Assembly: GCF_000364605.1 (NCBI RefSeq)
Contig: NZ_KB822579.1
Coordinates: 1-64,000, forward strand
Direction: 5' to 3'
Length of the DNA: 64,000 nucleotides
Origin: Nocardioides sp. Iso805N
GTDB taxonomy: Bacteria > Actinomycetota > Actinomycetes > Propionibacteriales > Nocardioidaceae
The position numbers were made by a program, and so were the translations under genes. Every line of letters starts with the position of its first letter. Position 1 is the stretch's first letter. The notes under the pieces are model-generated. The model saw only the letters and a list, made by a program, of their open reading frames with translations, had not been told where the DNA came from and made no database searches. This document shows, piece by piece, positions 1 through 7,530 of this stretch.

Positions 1-24
1 TACTAATAGGCCGAGGGCTTGCCT
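1..24 (+). rRNA. 23S rRNA, 3' end only (partial)
   Basis: The first bases (tactaataggccgagggcttg) match the conserved 3' end of actinobacterial 23S rRNA; the rest of the gene lies before the window. The exact mature end is a guess. The roughly 150 nt after it up to the 5S gene is an AT-richer spacer with no coding signal. It probably carries rRNA processing stems. Confidence 0.8.
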
Positions 25-174
25 TACAAATGCTCAACAAAACTAACAAACACTGCTACGAAGTGTTATTGCGTGTTCGCGTCCACGAACCAACTGTTTC
101 ATCGCTCACTGATATGTGAATAGTGGCAGACGATGTAATCCATGTTTTTCCCCCATTGTGTGGGGGTCGATAGG

Positions 175-293
175 GTTACGGCGGTCATAGCGAAGGGGAA
201 ACACCCGGTCCCATCCCGAACCCGGAAGTTAAGCCCTTCAGCGCCGATGGTACTGCAACCGGGAGGTTGTGGGAGAGTAGGACGCCGCCGGAC
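175..293 (+). rRNA. rrf: 5S rRNA
   Basis: Complete 5S rRNA of about 119 nt. The conserved core (cccatcccgaacccggaag at about 211-229, then ggtactgc and gggagagtagg) is present. The ends pair as helix I: CGGCGG near 179-184 with CCGCCG near 285-290. It is the last gene of an rRNA operon whose 23S end opens the window. The small open frames crossing it on both strands are artefacts. Confidence 0.95.
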
Positions 294-301
294 AAACATT
301 C

Positions 302-333
302 GCGTAGGGGCCACCGTAAGGTGGCCCCTACGC
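302..333 (+). terminator. rRNA operon terminator
   Basis: A perfect 14-bp GC-rich stem (302-315 with 320-333) closes a GTAA tetraloop and is followed by tgcattt. It lies 9 nt after the 5S gene, so it is the expected intrinsic terminator of the rRNA operon. Confidence 0.9.
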
Positions 334-400
334 TGCATTTAGGCCCGGTTCGGGCTTGGTGATGATGGCGCGAGGCGCGCCGGTGAGGAAGGCTGTGTCC

Positions 401-1525
401 ATGGCAGAGGAGCGACGGGGCGGAGGACGTCCCGCTCAGGGTTCGGGGTCAGGGCGCACGGGCGGCCGCCCGCAGGGCGGTTCCGGCAAGCCACGCTCGG
501 GCGACAAGCCCGGTGCGGGGAAGAGCTATGGCAGCTCGGAGCGTAGCCGGGGCACCACGCCGGGCCGCGATGGTGGCCGCGATGGCGGCGGCCGGGGCGG
601 CTCCCGCGACGGTGGCGGCGACTTCCGGCGGTCCGATCGCGACGGCGCCCGTGACGGAGCGCGCACCGGCGGCTCCCGCGGTGGCGGCCCGCAGGGTGGT
701 TCGAAGTCCGGGCCCAAGGGTCCTGGCAAGGGGCCCGCGAAGGGCGCGAGCAAGAGCTCGTCGTACGCAGGCAAGAGCAGCGCGGGCCGTGGCGGCGAGC
801 GCCGCCCCGTCGAGCGCGAGGTGCGTAGCTCGGACCAGGCTGCCTACGACGGCCCCGACCTGCCGGCGGAGATCACCGGCAAGGAGCTCGATCGTGCCGT
901 GGCCAGCCATCTGAAGGGCCTGCCCGAGAAGTTGGCGGCGCGGATCGCGCGCCACCTGGTCGCGGCCGGTATGTACATCGACGACGACCCGGAGCTGGCC
1001 TACCAGCACGCGAAGGCTGCCAAGGCTCGCGCCCAGCGCATCGCGGTGATCCGTGAGGCGCTCGGTGAGGCGGCCTATGCAGCCGGGCACTACGCCGAGG
1101 CGCTCTCCGAGCTGCGTGCGGCCAAGCGGATGAACGGCGCGACTGCATACCTGCCGATCATGGCCGACTGCCACCGCGCGCTCGGTCACCCGGAGCAGGC
1201 GATCAAGCTCGCCCACAGCCCGTCGGTGGTGAACTTCAAGCCCGAGGCGAAGGCGGAGATCACGCTCGTCGAGGCGGGCGCCCGGCGGGACATGGGACAG
1301 CTGGACGCCGCCCTGCGTGTGCTCGAGCTGTCGCCGCTGACCAACAAGACGCGCACGTCCTGGGTAGTACGGCTGCGCTACGCGTACGCCGACACCTTGG
1401 AAGCAGCGGGCCGGCTTAACGAGGCGCTGACGTGGTTCCACCGGACCCACGCCATCGACGCCGACGACATCACCGACGCCGCCGACCGGGCCGCCGATCT
1501 CGAGCGCCGGGTCGGCGACGAGTAG
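401..1525 (+). CDS. Disordered Gly/Arg/Ser-rich protein with TPR-like C-terminal half
   Basis: 374 aa from the ATG at 401, chosen because GAGGAAGG lies 8 nt upstream; the same frame is open from 356 but lacks a comparable site. Residues 1 to about 140 are low-complexity Gly, Arg, Ser and Lys with many RGG- and RDGG-like stretches. The rest is helical, with Ala/Leu/Tyr spacing typical of tetratricopeptide repeats (AYAAGHYAEALSELRAAKR, then YADTLEAAGRLNEALTWF). RGG-rich tails often bind RNA, and the gene follows the rRNA operon, so a role in RNA or ribosome biology is possible but only inferred. The hand-drawn family assignment is TPR-like protein of unknown function. Confidence 0.8.
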   Translation: MAEERRGGGRPAQGSGSGRTGGRPQGGSGKPRSGDKPGAGKSYGSSERSRGTTPGRDGGRDGGGRGGSRDGGGDFRRSDRDGARDGARTGGSRGGGPQGGSKSGPKGPGKGPAKGASKSSSYAGKSSAGRGGERRPVEREVRSSDQAAYDGPDLPAEITGKELDRAVASHLKGLPEKLAARIARHLVAAGMYIDDDPELAYQHAKAAKARAQRIAVIREALGEAAYAAGHYAEALSELRAAKRMNGATAYLPIMADCHRALGHPEQAIKLAHSPSVVNFKPEAKAEITLVEAGARRDMGQLDAALRVLELSPLTNKTRTSWVVRLRYAYADTLEAAGRLNEALTWFHRTHAIDADDITDAADRAADLERRVGDE

Positions 1526-1559
1526 TCGCAGGAAGCGGACGCGCAGGCGTTCGAGCCAC

Positions 1560-1597
1560 GGGCCGTGGTGTTCGAGGATCCTCGAACACCACGGCCC
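1560..1597. terminator. 38-bp perfect palindrome downstream of the TPR-like gene
   Basis: The 38 bases from 1560 to 1597 are perfectly self-complementary about the centre at 1578/1579 (GGATCC). It starts 34 nt after the stop at 1525 and most simply acts as a terminator working in both directions. There is no T-run. A perfect palindrome without a loop is also a candidate protein-binding or cruciform site. Confidence 0.6.
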
Positions 1598-1615
1598 ATG
1601 GTGTCTCAGCAGCAA

Positions 1616-1880
1616 TCAGTCACCGGCGATCGACTGGCTGCCGGGCCACCAGGTGGGGAGCAGCGCGATGTAGAGCCGCATGAACTCCTCCCCCTGCGGC
1701 TCGGACTGCTGCACCCACCCCTCCAGAGGGCCCACCGTGCCGTCGGCGATGAATCGTGTCACCGCTTCGTCGACCGCCGCCGGGGCCAGGCCCCGCACGG
1801 GGCGTCGATGGCCACGTCGGGCTGCTCGAGCAGCAGTCGGCAGCTCTCCCGCAAGTGACGGCTGAGGATCGCGATGGCCC
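1616..1880 (-). pseudogene. TetR-like regulator remnant (C-terminal part, frameshifted)
   Basis: Reading from about 1880 down to the stop at 1616, two overlapping frames join into one plausible protein tail. The first gives AILSRHLRESCRLLLEQPDV. After a one-base shift near 1797 the second gives AVDEAVTRFIADGTVGPLEG and ends LLPTWWPGSQSIAGD. The composition and helical pattern resemble the ligand-binding half of TetR regulators, but the family call is tentative. No HTH half is present. It points away from the SDR remnant at 1874, so both 5' halves are missing at the same place. Confidence 0.45.
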
Positions 1881-2075
1881 CCGGGTTCGTGAACACCCCG
1901 GCGGTCAACGAGAGCCTCGACGAGGCCACTCGCACGGCGCTCGCCGCCAAGCACGCCCTCGATCGGCTGGCTGAGCCCGAGGAGATCGCCGAGCTGGTCG
2001 CGTCCTGGCCAGCGACGCCGCGAGCTTCGTGACGGGCAGCTATCACCTGTCGACGGCGGCTACACCGCGAGCTGA
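1874..2075 (+). pseudogene. Short-chain dehydrogenase/reductase remnant (C-terminal ~65 residues, two frameshifts)
   Basis: Read with two one-base corrections, this is the C-terminus of a classical SDR: APGFVNTP, then RLAEPEEIAELVA, LASDAASFVTGSYHL and VDGGYTA before a TGA at 2073-2075. The missing bases are near 2004 (gtcgcgtcctgg, expected a TTC codon) and near 2050 (cacctgtcgac, expected GTC). The Rossmann half and active-site YxxxK are gone. With the TetR-like fragment on the other strand this looks like a divergent regulator/enzyme pair whose middle was deleted. Sequencing error alone would not explain the missing 5' halves. Confidence 0.7.
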
Positions 2076-2243
2076 GATTTCGACTGGCGCGCGTGAGGGC
2101 CGGATGCGCTGGCATTCGGCCCGTACGTGCGTCACAATGGCCCCACAACTACATATGTGTCATTCAGGCACCGTTGGTCGCACTGTTCCGTCGCCAGACC
2201 GCTGGGGAAGGCGTTGCTCGCGCCGGAACGAAGGAGAACAACG

Positions 2244-2774
2244 GTGACTGGATACACGACATCGCACAGCGCCACCCGTACCGCGACGAGGGGTGTGCTC
2301 TACGTGCACTCAGCGCCGTCGGCGCTGTGTCCGCACGTCGAGTGGGCCGTCGGCGGGGTTCTGGGTGTCGCTGTGAACCTGGACTGGACTCCGCAAGGAG
2401 CCCAGGCCGGTACCTATCGAGCCGAGCTCTCGTGGAGCGGCACGGTGGGATCTGCTGCTGCCGTCACGTCGGCGCTCAAGGGCTGGAACCATCTGCGGTT
2501 CGAGATCACCGAGGAGCCGACGTCCGGCTCTGAGGGTGCTCGATTCTCCTACACCCCCGAGCTCGGCGTCTTCCACGCCGTCACGGGGCTGCACGGCGAC
2601 ATCATGATTCCCGAAGACCGGTTGAAGGCAGCAGTGGTGAAGGCAGCACTGGGCGAGACCACCCTCATGCTCGAGATCGACAAGCTCCTCGGCAAGCCGT
2701 GGGACGACGAGCTCGAGACCTTCCGGCACGCCGGCGAGGGCGCTCCGGTGCGATGGCTTCACCAGGTCGTCTGA
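2244..2774 (+). CDS. DUF3145 family protein
   Basis: 176 aa. Start taken as GTG 2244, 6 nt after AAGGAG; the frame is open further upstream but family members begin close to TRGVLYVHSAPSALCPHVEW, seen here at residues 14-33. DUF3145 is a conserved actinobacterial family of unknown function. The protein has no signal peptide or membrane segment, so it is probably cytoplasmic. It is monocistronic, with a hairpin terminator at 2802-2839. A promoter probably lies in the AT-richer stretch near 2140-2165. Confidence 0.85.
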   Translation: MTGYTTSHSATRTATRGVLYVHSAPSALCPHVEWAVGGVLGVAVNLDWTPQGAQAGTYRAELSWSGTVGSAAAVTSALKGWNHLRFEITEEPTSGSEGARFSYTPELGVFHAVTGLHGDIMIPEDRLKAAVVKAALGETTLMLEIDKLLGKPWDDELETFRHAGEGAPVRWLHQVV

Positions 2775-2801
2775 GGGCACGCCCCGAGGACCACACGTAG
2801 G

Positions 2802-2839
2802 AGAGGCACCACCGAGCCGAACGGCTCAGTGGTGCCTCT
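2802..2839 (+). terminator. Hairpin terminator between convergent genes
   Basis: An 11-bp stem (AGAGGCACCAC with GTGGTGCCTCT), one mismatch and a further 5 bp close a GAAC loop. It lies 27 nt after the DUF3145 stop and overlaps the last codons of the minus-strand gene ending at 2826, so it is most useful to the plus-strand transcript. Confidence 0.75.
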
Positions 2840-3353
2840 TCTTGTGCTTGGCGTGCTTGTGCTTGGCGTGCTTCTTGTGGACGGTCAGCGTGAACGTGTC
2901 TGACCGCACCGCCGTGGTGGTGGTCGGACCGGCGCCGTCGTCGGTGTAGAGCGTGCCGTGCAAGGTGAAGGTGCCGGGCACGGTGTTCGAGCGGCAGATC
3001 GTCAGCTTCTTGGTGCCGGTCTCCGGGTCGGCACCCGACAGGATGACGTCCGAGCCCTGGGAGACTCCGCGCGGGTCGGTCACGAAGATCTCCAGGTCGT
3101 ACTCCTGGTCGGAGGGGACCGTGAGGGCATAGCCGTAGGAGTAGCGCTTGCAGCCCTTGCGCAGCTTCTGATCGGCCGCGTGCAGGCTTGCGCTGGTCGG
3201 CGTCGCGCTCTGGGCGGTCACCGGGCCCCCGCTGCCGAGCAGGCCGTCGAGCAGTGACCCGAGCCCGCCGTCACCGGCGCTCAGGAGACCGCCGAGAAGG
3301 GCGACGCTGACCACGCCGTGGTAGATGCGCTGCTGCTTTCCGAGACCGTGCAT
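2826..3353 (-). CDS. Small secreted protein with Lys/His-rich tail
   Basis: 175 aa, ATG 3353, with GGGAGGACTC just upstream. An N-terminal hydrophobic segment (about residues 13-25, GVVSVALLGGLLSA) suggests export. A beta-rich domain follows, containing two Cys (CKRYSYGYALTVPSD and TICRSNTVPG) that could form a disulfide. The last 15 residues are almost all Lys, His and Ala, encoded by an exact 15-bp tandem duplication at 2841-2870. I do not recognise the family. The tail could bind polyanions, the cell wall or metal. No functional neighbour is evident. Confidence 0.7.
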   Translation of the reverse strand: MHGLGKQQRIYHGVVSVALLGGLLSAGDGGLGSLLDGLLGSGGPVTAQSATPTSASLHAADQKLRKGCKRYSYGYALTVPSDQEYDLEIFVTDPRGVSQGSDVILSGADPETGTKKLTICRSNTVPGTFTLHGTLYTDDGAGPTTTTAVRSDTFTLTVHKKHAKHKHAKHKKRHH

Positions 3354-3395
3354 GAGTCCTCCCTGGACCGGCGACTTTCAGGTCCAACGCGACAA

Positions 3396-3423
3396 CGCGG
3401 TACGTGGTTACGCACGTACCGCG
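3396..3423 (-). terminator. Terminator of the fatty acid synthase operon
   Basis: An 11-bp perfect stem (CGCGGTACGTG with CACGTACCGCG) with a 6-nt loop lies 22 nt beyond the accD stop at 3445. It has no U-run, as is common in high-GC actinobacteria. Confidence 0.65.
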
Positions 3424-3444
3424 CTGCCTGGGAGGGGGAGAGGG

Positions 3445-4929
3445 TCACAGAGGGATGTTGCCGTGCGCTCCACGGTGTACGCCGTCGGCCTGAATGGCGT
3501 CGTGCAGCGCCTGAGCGATGGTGCTCCGGGTCGCAGCGGGCTCCACGACCGCGTCCACGACGCCGATCTCGACGGCCTTGTCGACGCCGCCCGCGATCCG
3601 CTCGTGCTCGACGGCCAGCTCCTCCTCGACCTGCGGCCGGATCTCCGGGGAGACCTCGGCCAGCCGGCGCCGGTGAAGGATCCGCACGGCCGCCACGGCG
3701 CCCATCACGGCCACCTCGGCACCCGGCCAGGCGAAGACCTTGGTCGCGCCGATGGAGCGGGCGTTCATGGCGATGTAGGCGCCGCCGTACGTCTTGCGGG
3801 TGATCAGCGTGATCCGGGGGACCACGCACTCGCCGAAGGCGTGCAGCAGCTTGGCGCCACGGCGTACGACGCCGTCCCACTCCTGGCCGACACCGGGCAG
3901 GTAGCCCGGCACGTCGACCAGCACGATGAGCGGTACGCCGAAGGCATCGCACATCCGCACGAACCGCGCGGCCTTCTCCGCCGAGGCGGAGTCGAGGCAG
4001 CCGCCCAGGCGCAGCGGGTTGTTGGCGACCACGCCGACGGTCCGCCCGCCGAAGCGGCCCAGGACCGTGGCGATGTTGGGCGCCCAGCGGGCGTGCAACT
4101 CCTGGGTGCTGCCCTCGTCGAGCAGCGTCTCGACCAGCGGGTGGACGTCGTATGCGCGCTTCTTGGACTCGGGCAGTACCTGGCTGAGGTCGATGTCCTC
4201 GACCTGGTCGACCCGCAGACCGCCCTGGTCGCCGAGCAGCGAGGCCACGGAGCGAGCCCGATCGAGGGCCTCCTGCTCGCTCTCGGTGAGGATGTGCACC
4301 ACGCCGGAGCGGCGGCCGTGCGGCTCAGGGCCGCCGAGCCGGAGCATGTCGACGTCCTCGCCGGTGACCGAGCGGACCACGTCCGGGCCGGTGACGAAGA
4401 TGCGTCCCTCGGGGCCGAGGATGACCACGTCGGTCAGCGCCGGGCCGTAGGCGGCGCCGCCGGCAGCGGGCCCGAGCACGACCGAGATCTGCGGGATCTT
4501 GCCCGATGCCTGCGTCATGACCTGGAAGATGCGGCCGACGGCGTGCAGCGAGAGCACGCCCTCCGCGAGTCGGGCGCCGCCGGAGTGCCACAGGCCGATG
4601 ATCGGAACCTGGTCGGTCAGTGCACGGTGATAGGCGTCGACCACCACCCGGCAGCCGACATCACCCATCGCGCCGCCCATCACGGTGGCGTCGGAGCAGA
4701 ACGCCACCACGGGCGCCCCGTCGACGGTGCCGCGGACCGCGAGCATCCCGGAGTCGTCGATCGCCGAGAGCAGCTCGATCGAATCCTCGTCGAGCAGCGC
4801 GGAGAGCCGCGTCAGGGGGTAGCGCGGGTCATCCTCGCGCGGCGGCTTGACCGCTTGCCGGGGGGCGGGGCCGGTGTCGGCCCGGTTGGCCGCGGTCACA
4901 GCACCGTCCTGAGCCTGTCCAAGGGACAT
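3445..4929 (-). CDS. accD: Acyl-CoA carboxylase carboxyltransferase (beta) subunit
   Basis: 494 aa. It belongs to the carboxyltransferase family of acetyl/propionyl-CoA carboxylases, which move CO2 from biotinyl-BCCP to an acyl-CoA to give malonyl- or methylmalonyl-CoA. N-half crotonase-like signatures are LWHSGGARLAEG and GPAAGGAAYGPAL; C-half ones are VDVPGYLPGVGQEWDG and TRKTYGGAYIAMN. The ATG at 4929 overlaps the fabF stop (TGATG), so translation is coupled. Position at the end of a fab operon matches accD6 of mycobacteria, so supply of malonyl-CoA to this operon is likely. No biotin carboxylase subunit is in the window. Substrate length preference cannot be read from sequence. Confidence 0.93.
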   Translation of the reverse strand: MSLGQAQDGAVTAANRADTGPAPRQAVKPPREDDPRYPLTRLSALLDEDSIELLSAIDDSGMLAVRGTVDGAPVVAFCSDATVMGGAMGDVGCRVVVDAYHRALTDQVPIIGLWHSGGARLAEGVLSLHAVGRIFQVMTQASGKIPQISVVLGPAAGGAAYGPALTDVVILGPEGRIFVTGPDVVRSVTGEDVDMLRLGGPEPHGRRSGVVHILTESEQEALDRARSVASLLGDQGGLRVDQVEDIDLSQVLPESKKRAYDVHPLVETLLDEGSTQELHARWAPNIATVLGRFGGRTVGVVANNPLRLGGCLDSASAEKAARFVRMCDAFGVPLIVLVDVPGYLPGVGQEWDGVVRRGAKLLHAFGECVVPRITLITRKTYGGAYIAMNARSIGATKVFAWPGAEVAVMGAVAAVRILHRRRLAEVSPEIRPQVEEELAVEHERIAGGVDKAVEIGVVDAVVEPAATRSTIAQALHDAIQADGVHRGAHGNIPL

Positions 4930-6188
4930 CAGATGCTCCCGAACGCGACCGCGACGTTGGCGCCGCCGAACCCGAAGGAGTTGTTCAGCGCGACCACGTC
5001 CCCGGCCGGCAGGTCGCGTGCCTTGGTCGGGATGTCGAGCTCGACCTGGGGGTCGAGGTTGTCGAGGTTGATCGTGGGCGGCGAGACCCGGTCACGCAGC
5101 GCGAGCACGGTGGCGACGGCCTCGAGGGCGCCGGCACCGCCGAGCAGGTGGCCGGTCATGGACTTGGTGCTGGTGACGACCACGTTGGCGACGTGCTCGC
5201 CGAGGGTCGCGTGCAGCATGAGCCCCTCGGCGATGTCCCCCTGCGGGGTCGAGGTGGCATGTGCATTGACGTGCACGATGTCGGAGATGCTGATCTCCGA
5301 CTCAGCGATCGCGCGCAGGATCGCTCGTGCGCCGCCTCGCCCGGCCGGGTCCGGCTGGGCGATGTCGTGCGAGTCGGCGGTGATGCCGGCGCCGAGCACC
5401 TCGGCGTAGATCCGGGCACCACGGGCCTGGGCGTGCTCGAGCCGCTCCAGGACGAGTACGCCGGCGCCCTCGCCCAGGACGAAGCCATCCCGGCCGGTGT
5501 CCCAGGGGCGACTGACGGTGGTCGGGTCGCCAGGGTTCTTCGAGAGGGCCATCATGTTGGCGAAGGCCGCCATCGGCAGCGGGTGGATGGCCGCCTCGGT
5601 GCCGCCGGCCACGACGATGTCTGCCCGGCCGAGCCGGATCTGGTCGACGGCGTGTGCGAGCGCCTCGTTGCCAGAGGCGCACGCCGAGACCGGCGTGATG
5701 ACCGCGGAACGGGCTCCGACGTACAGGCTGACGTTCGCCGCCGGGGCGTTGGGCATCAGCATGGGCACCGCGAGCGGGGAGACCCGCCGCGGACCCTTCT
5801 CCCGGAGAGTGTCGTAGTTCTCCAGCAGCGTGGTGACGCCGCCGATGCCGGAGGCCATGGCCACGCCGACGCGGTCGCTGTCGAGGTCAGGCTCGGCCTC
5901 GGAACCGGCCGCGCCCGAGAAGCCGGCGTCACGCCAGGCCTCCATGGCCGCGACCATCGCCAGCTGCGCCGAGCGGTCGAGGCGGCGTGCCTTGACGCGC
6001 TCGAGCACCTCGGTGGGCTCGACGGCGATCCGGCCCGCGATCTTGACGGGCAGGTCCTCGACCCAGGGCTCCTCGATGGTGCGGACCCCGGAACGGCCCT
6101 CGAGGAGGGCCTCCCAGGTGGACGGAACGTCTCCGCCGACCGGGCTGGTCGTGCCCAGACCGGTGATGACGACTCGGGTGCGGCTCAT
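4929..6188 (-). CDS. fabF: 3-oxoacyl-ACP synthase II
   Basis: 419 aa, usual length for KAS II. It elongates acyl-ACP by condensation with malonyl-ACP in the cytoplasm. The Cys-His-His triad is visible: Cys in VSACASGNEAL, His in VNAHATSTPQGD and His in STKSMTGHLLGGAG. GGGNSFGFGGAN-type glycine-rich C-terminal loop is present as NNSFGFGGANVAV. Start ATG 6188 follows CCGGAGAGCAC. It lies 30 nt after acpP and overlaps accD by one base. Confidence 0.96.
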   Translation of the reverse strand: MSRTRVVITGLGTTSPVGGDVPSTWEALLEGRSGVRTIEEPWVEDLPVKIAGRIAVEPTEVLERVKARRLDRSAQLAMVAAMEAWRDAGFSGAAGSEAEPDLDSDRVGVAMASGIGGVTTLLENYDTLREKGPRRVSPLAVPMLMPNAPAANVSLYVGARSAVITPVSACASGNEALAHAVDQIRLGRADIVVAGGTEAAIHPLPMAAFANMMALSKNPGDPTTVSRPWDTGRDGFVLGEGAGVLVLERLEHAQARGARIYAEVLGAGITADSHDIAQPDPAGRGGARAILRAIAESEISISDIVHVNAHATSTPQGDIAEGLMLHATLGEHVANVVVTSTKSMTGHLLGGAGALEAVATVLALRDRVSPPTINLDNLDPQVELDIPTKARDLPAGDVVALNNSFGFGGANVAVAFGSI

Positions 6189-6218
6189 GTGCTCTCCGGG
6201 AGATGGGTGGGGCGGGTG

Positions 6219-6467
6219 TCAGGCGGCCTGGGCGCGCTCGATGTAGCTCACCGCGTCGCCCACGGTCTTGAGGTTCTTGACCTCGCTGTCGGGGATCGTG
6301 ACGCTGAACTTCTCCTCGGCGGCGACGACGACCTCGACCATCGAGAGCGAGTCCACGTCGAGGTCGTCCACGAAGGACTTGTCGAGCTGGACGTCGTCGA
6401 CGTCGACACCGGCGACCTCGTTGACGATCTCGGCGAGCTGGCTGCGGATCTCTTCGGTGGTGGCCAT
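6219..6467 (-). CDS. acpP: Acyl carrier protein
   Basis: 82 aa acidic four-helix protein that carries growing acyl chains on a phosphopantetheine arm. The modified Ser is in DLDVDSLSMVEVV (DSL motif). ATG 6467 follows AAAGG with 8-nt spacing. It sits between fabH and fabF, as in Streptomyces. Confidence 0.97.
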   Translation of the reverse strand: MATTEEIRSQLAEIVNEVAGVDVDDVQLDKSFVDDLDVDSLSMVEVVVAAEEKFSVTIPDSEVKNLKTVGDAVSYIERAQAA

Positions 6468-6528
6468 AGGGCGACCTTTCTCTTCAGCGGGTGTGGAAAC
6501 CCAGGGGTGAACTGTGGGTGGGTGTGGA

Positions 6529-7530
6529 TCAGGGGACGACGACGACCTGGGCTGCGTAGACCAGTCCGGCGCCGAAGGCGATGAGGAGCGCGGTGTCGCC
6601 GGACTTGGCGTCGCCCTCCTCGATCAGCCGCTCGAGGGCGAGTGGGATGGAGGCGGCCGACGTGTTGCCCATGGTGGCGATGTCGCGGGCGATGGTGACC
6701 GACTCGGGCAGCTTCATCGAGCGGGCCAGAGCATCCACGATGCGCATGTTCGCCTGGTGCGGGACGAAGCAGTCCAGCTCCTCCGGCGTGACGCCGGCCC
6801 TGTCGAGCGCCTCGAGGCCGATCTTGGCCATCGCAAACGAGGCCCACCGGAAGACCGGGTTGCCGTCCATCGCGAGGTAGGGCTGCTCCATCGGCTCGGC
6901 AGCGTTGCCCCAGGTCAGCCAGTCGACGTTCTGCCGGATCAGGTCCGCCTGCTCGCCGGCAGAGCCCCAGACGACCGGGGCGATGCCCGGCTCGTCGCTG
7001 GGACCCACGATGGCGGCGCCGGCGCCGTCGGCGAAGATGAAGGCGGTGCCGCGGTCGTGCAGGTTGGTCAGGTCCGAGAGTCGCTCGACGCCGATCACCA
7101 GGACGTGGCGGGCGCTGCCGCCACGCACGAAGTCGTTGGCCATCGCGATGCCGTGGCAGAAGCCGGCACAGGCGGCGGAGATGTCGAACGCTGCGGGATG
7201 GTCGGTGCCCAGCTCGTCGGCGATCAGCGCTGCCACCGACGGCGTCTGCAGCATGTGGCTGACGGTGGCGACGATGACGCAGTCGATCTGCTCGGGCTCG
7301 AGTCCGGCGGCCGCCAGCGCCTTGCGCGAAGCGGCGACGGCCATCATCTGCACCGTCTCCTCGGGCGTCGCCCAGCGCCGCTCGGTGATGCCGGACCGGG
7401 TCCGGATCCACTCGTCGCTGGAGTCGATCGCGTCCACGATCTCGCTGTTCGGCACCACCCGGCTCGGGCGGTAGCCACCGACAGCGAGGATGCGGGCGTG
7501 GGGCGCCCCGGCGGCCTCCCGGAGCGCCAT
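6529..7530 (-). CDS. fabH: 3-oxoacyl-ACP synthase III
   Basis: 333 aa. It starts fatty acid synthesis by condensing an acyl-CoA primer with malonyl-ACP. Catalytic residues are all present: Cys in ISAACAGFCHG, His in FVPHQANMRIVD, Asn in MGNTSAASIP. The frame extends to 7605, but ATG 7530 is chosen because it overlaps the fabD stop as TGATG and matches family length (MALREAAGAPHARILAVGGY). Actinobacterial FabH often prefers branched primers; that cannot be decided here. Confidence 0.95.
   Translation of the reverse strand: MALREAAGAPHARILAVGGYRPSRVVPNSEIVDAIDSSDEWIRTRSGITERRWATPEETVQMMAVAASRKALAAAGLEPEQIDCVIVATVSHMLQTPSVAALIADELGTDHPAAFDISAACAGFCHGIAMANDFVRGGSARHVLVIGVERLSDLTNLHDRGTAFIFADGAGAAIVGPSDEPGIAPVVWGSAGEQADLIRQNVDWLTWGNAAEPMEQPYLAMDGNPVFRWASFAMAKIGLEALDRAGVTPEELDCFVPHQANMRIVDALARSMKLPESVTIARDIATMGNTSAASIPLALERLIEEGDAKSGDTALLIAFGAGLVYAAQVVVVP

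Noticed and set aside
99..342. Small open frames on both strands near the window start
   Set aside because: They cross the 5S rRNA gene and its terminator.
3325..5409. 694-codon plus-strand frame and similar long frames opposite accD, fabF, aceE, the amine oxidase and MFS genes
   Set aside because: They are GC-rich antisense shadows with repetitive Arg/Gly/Asp composition and no motifs; the opposite strand encodes recognisable enzymes.
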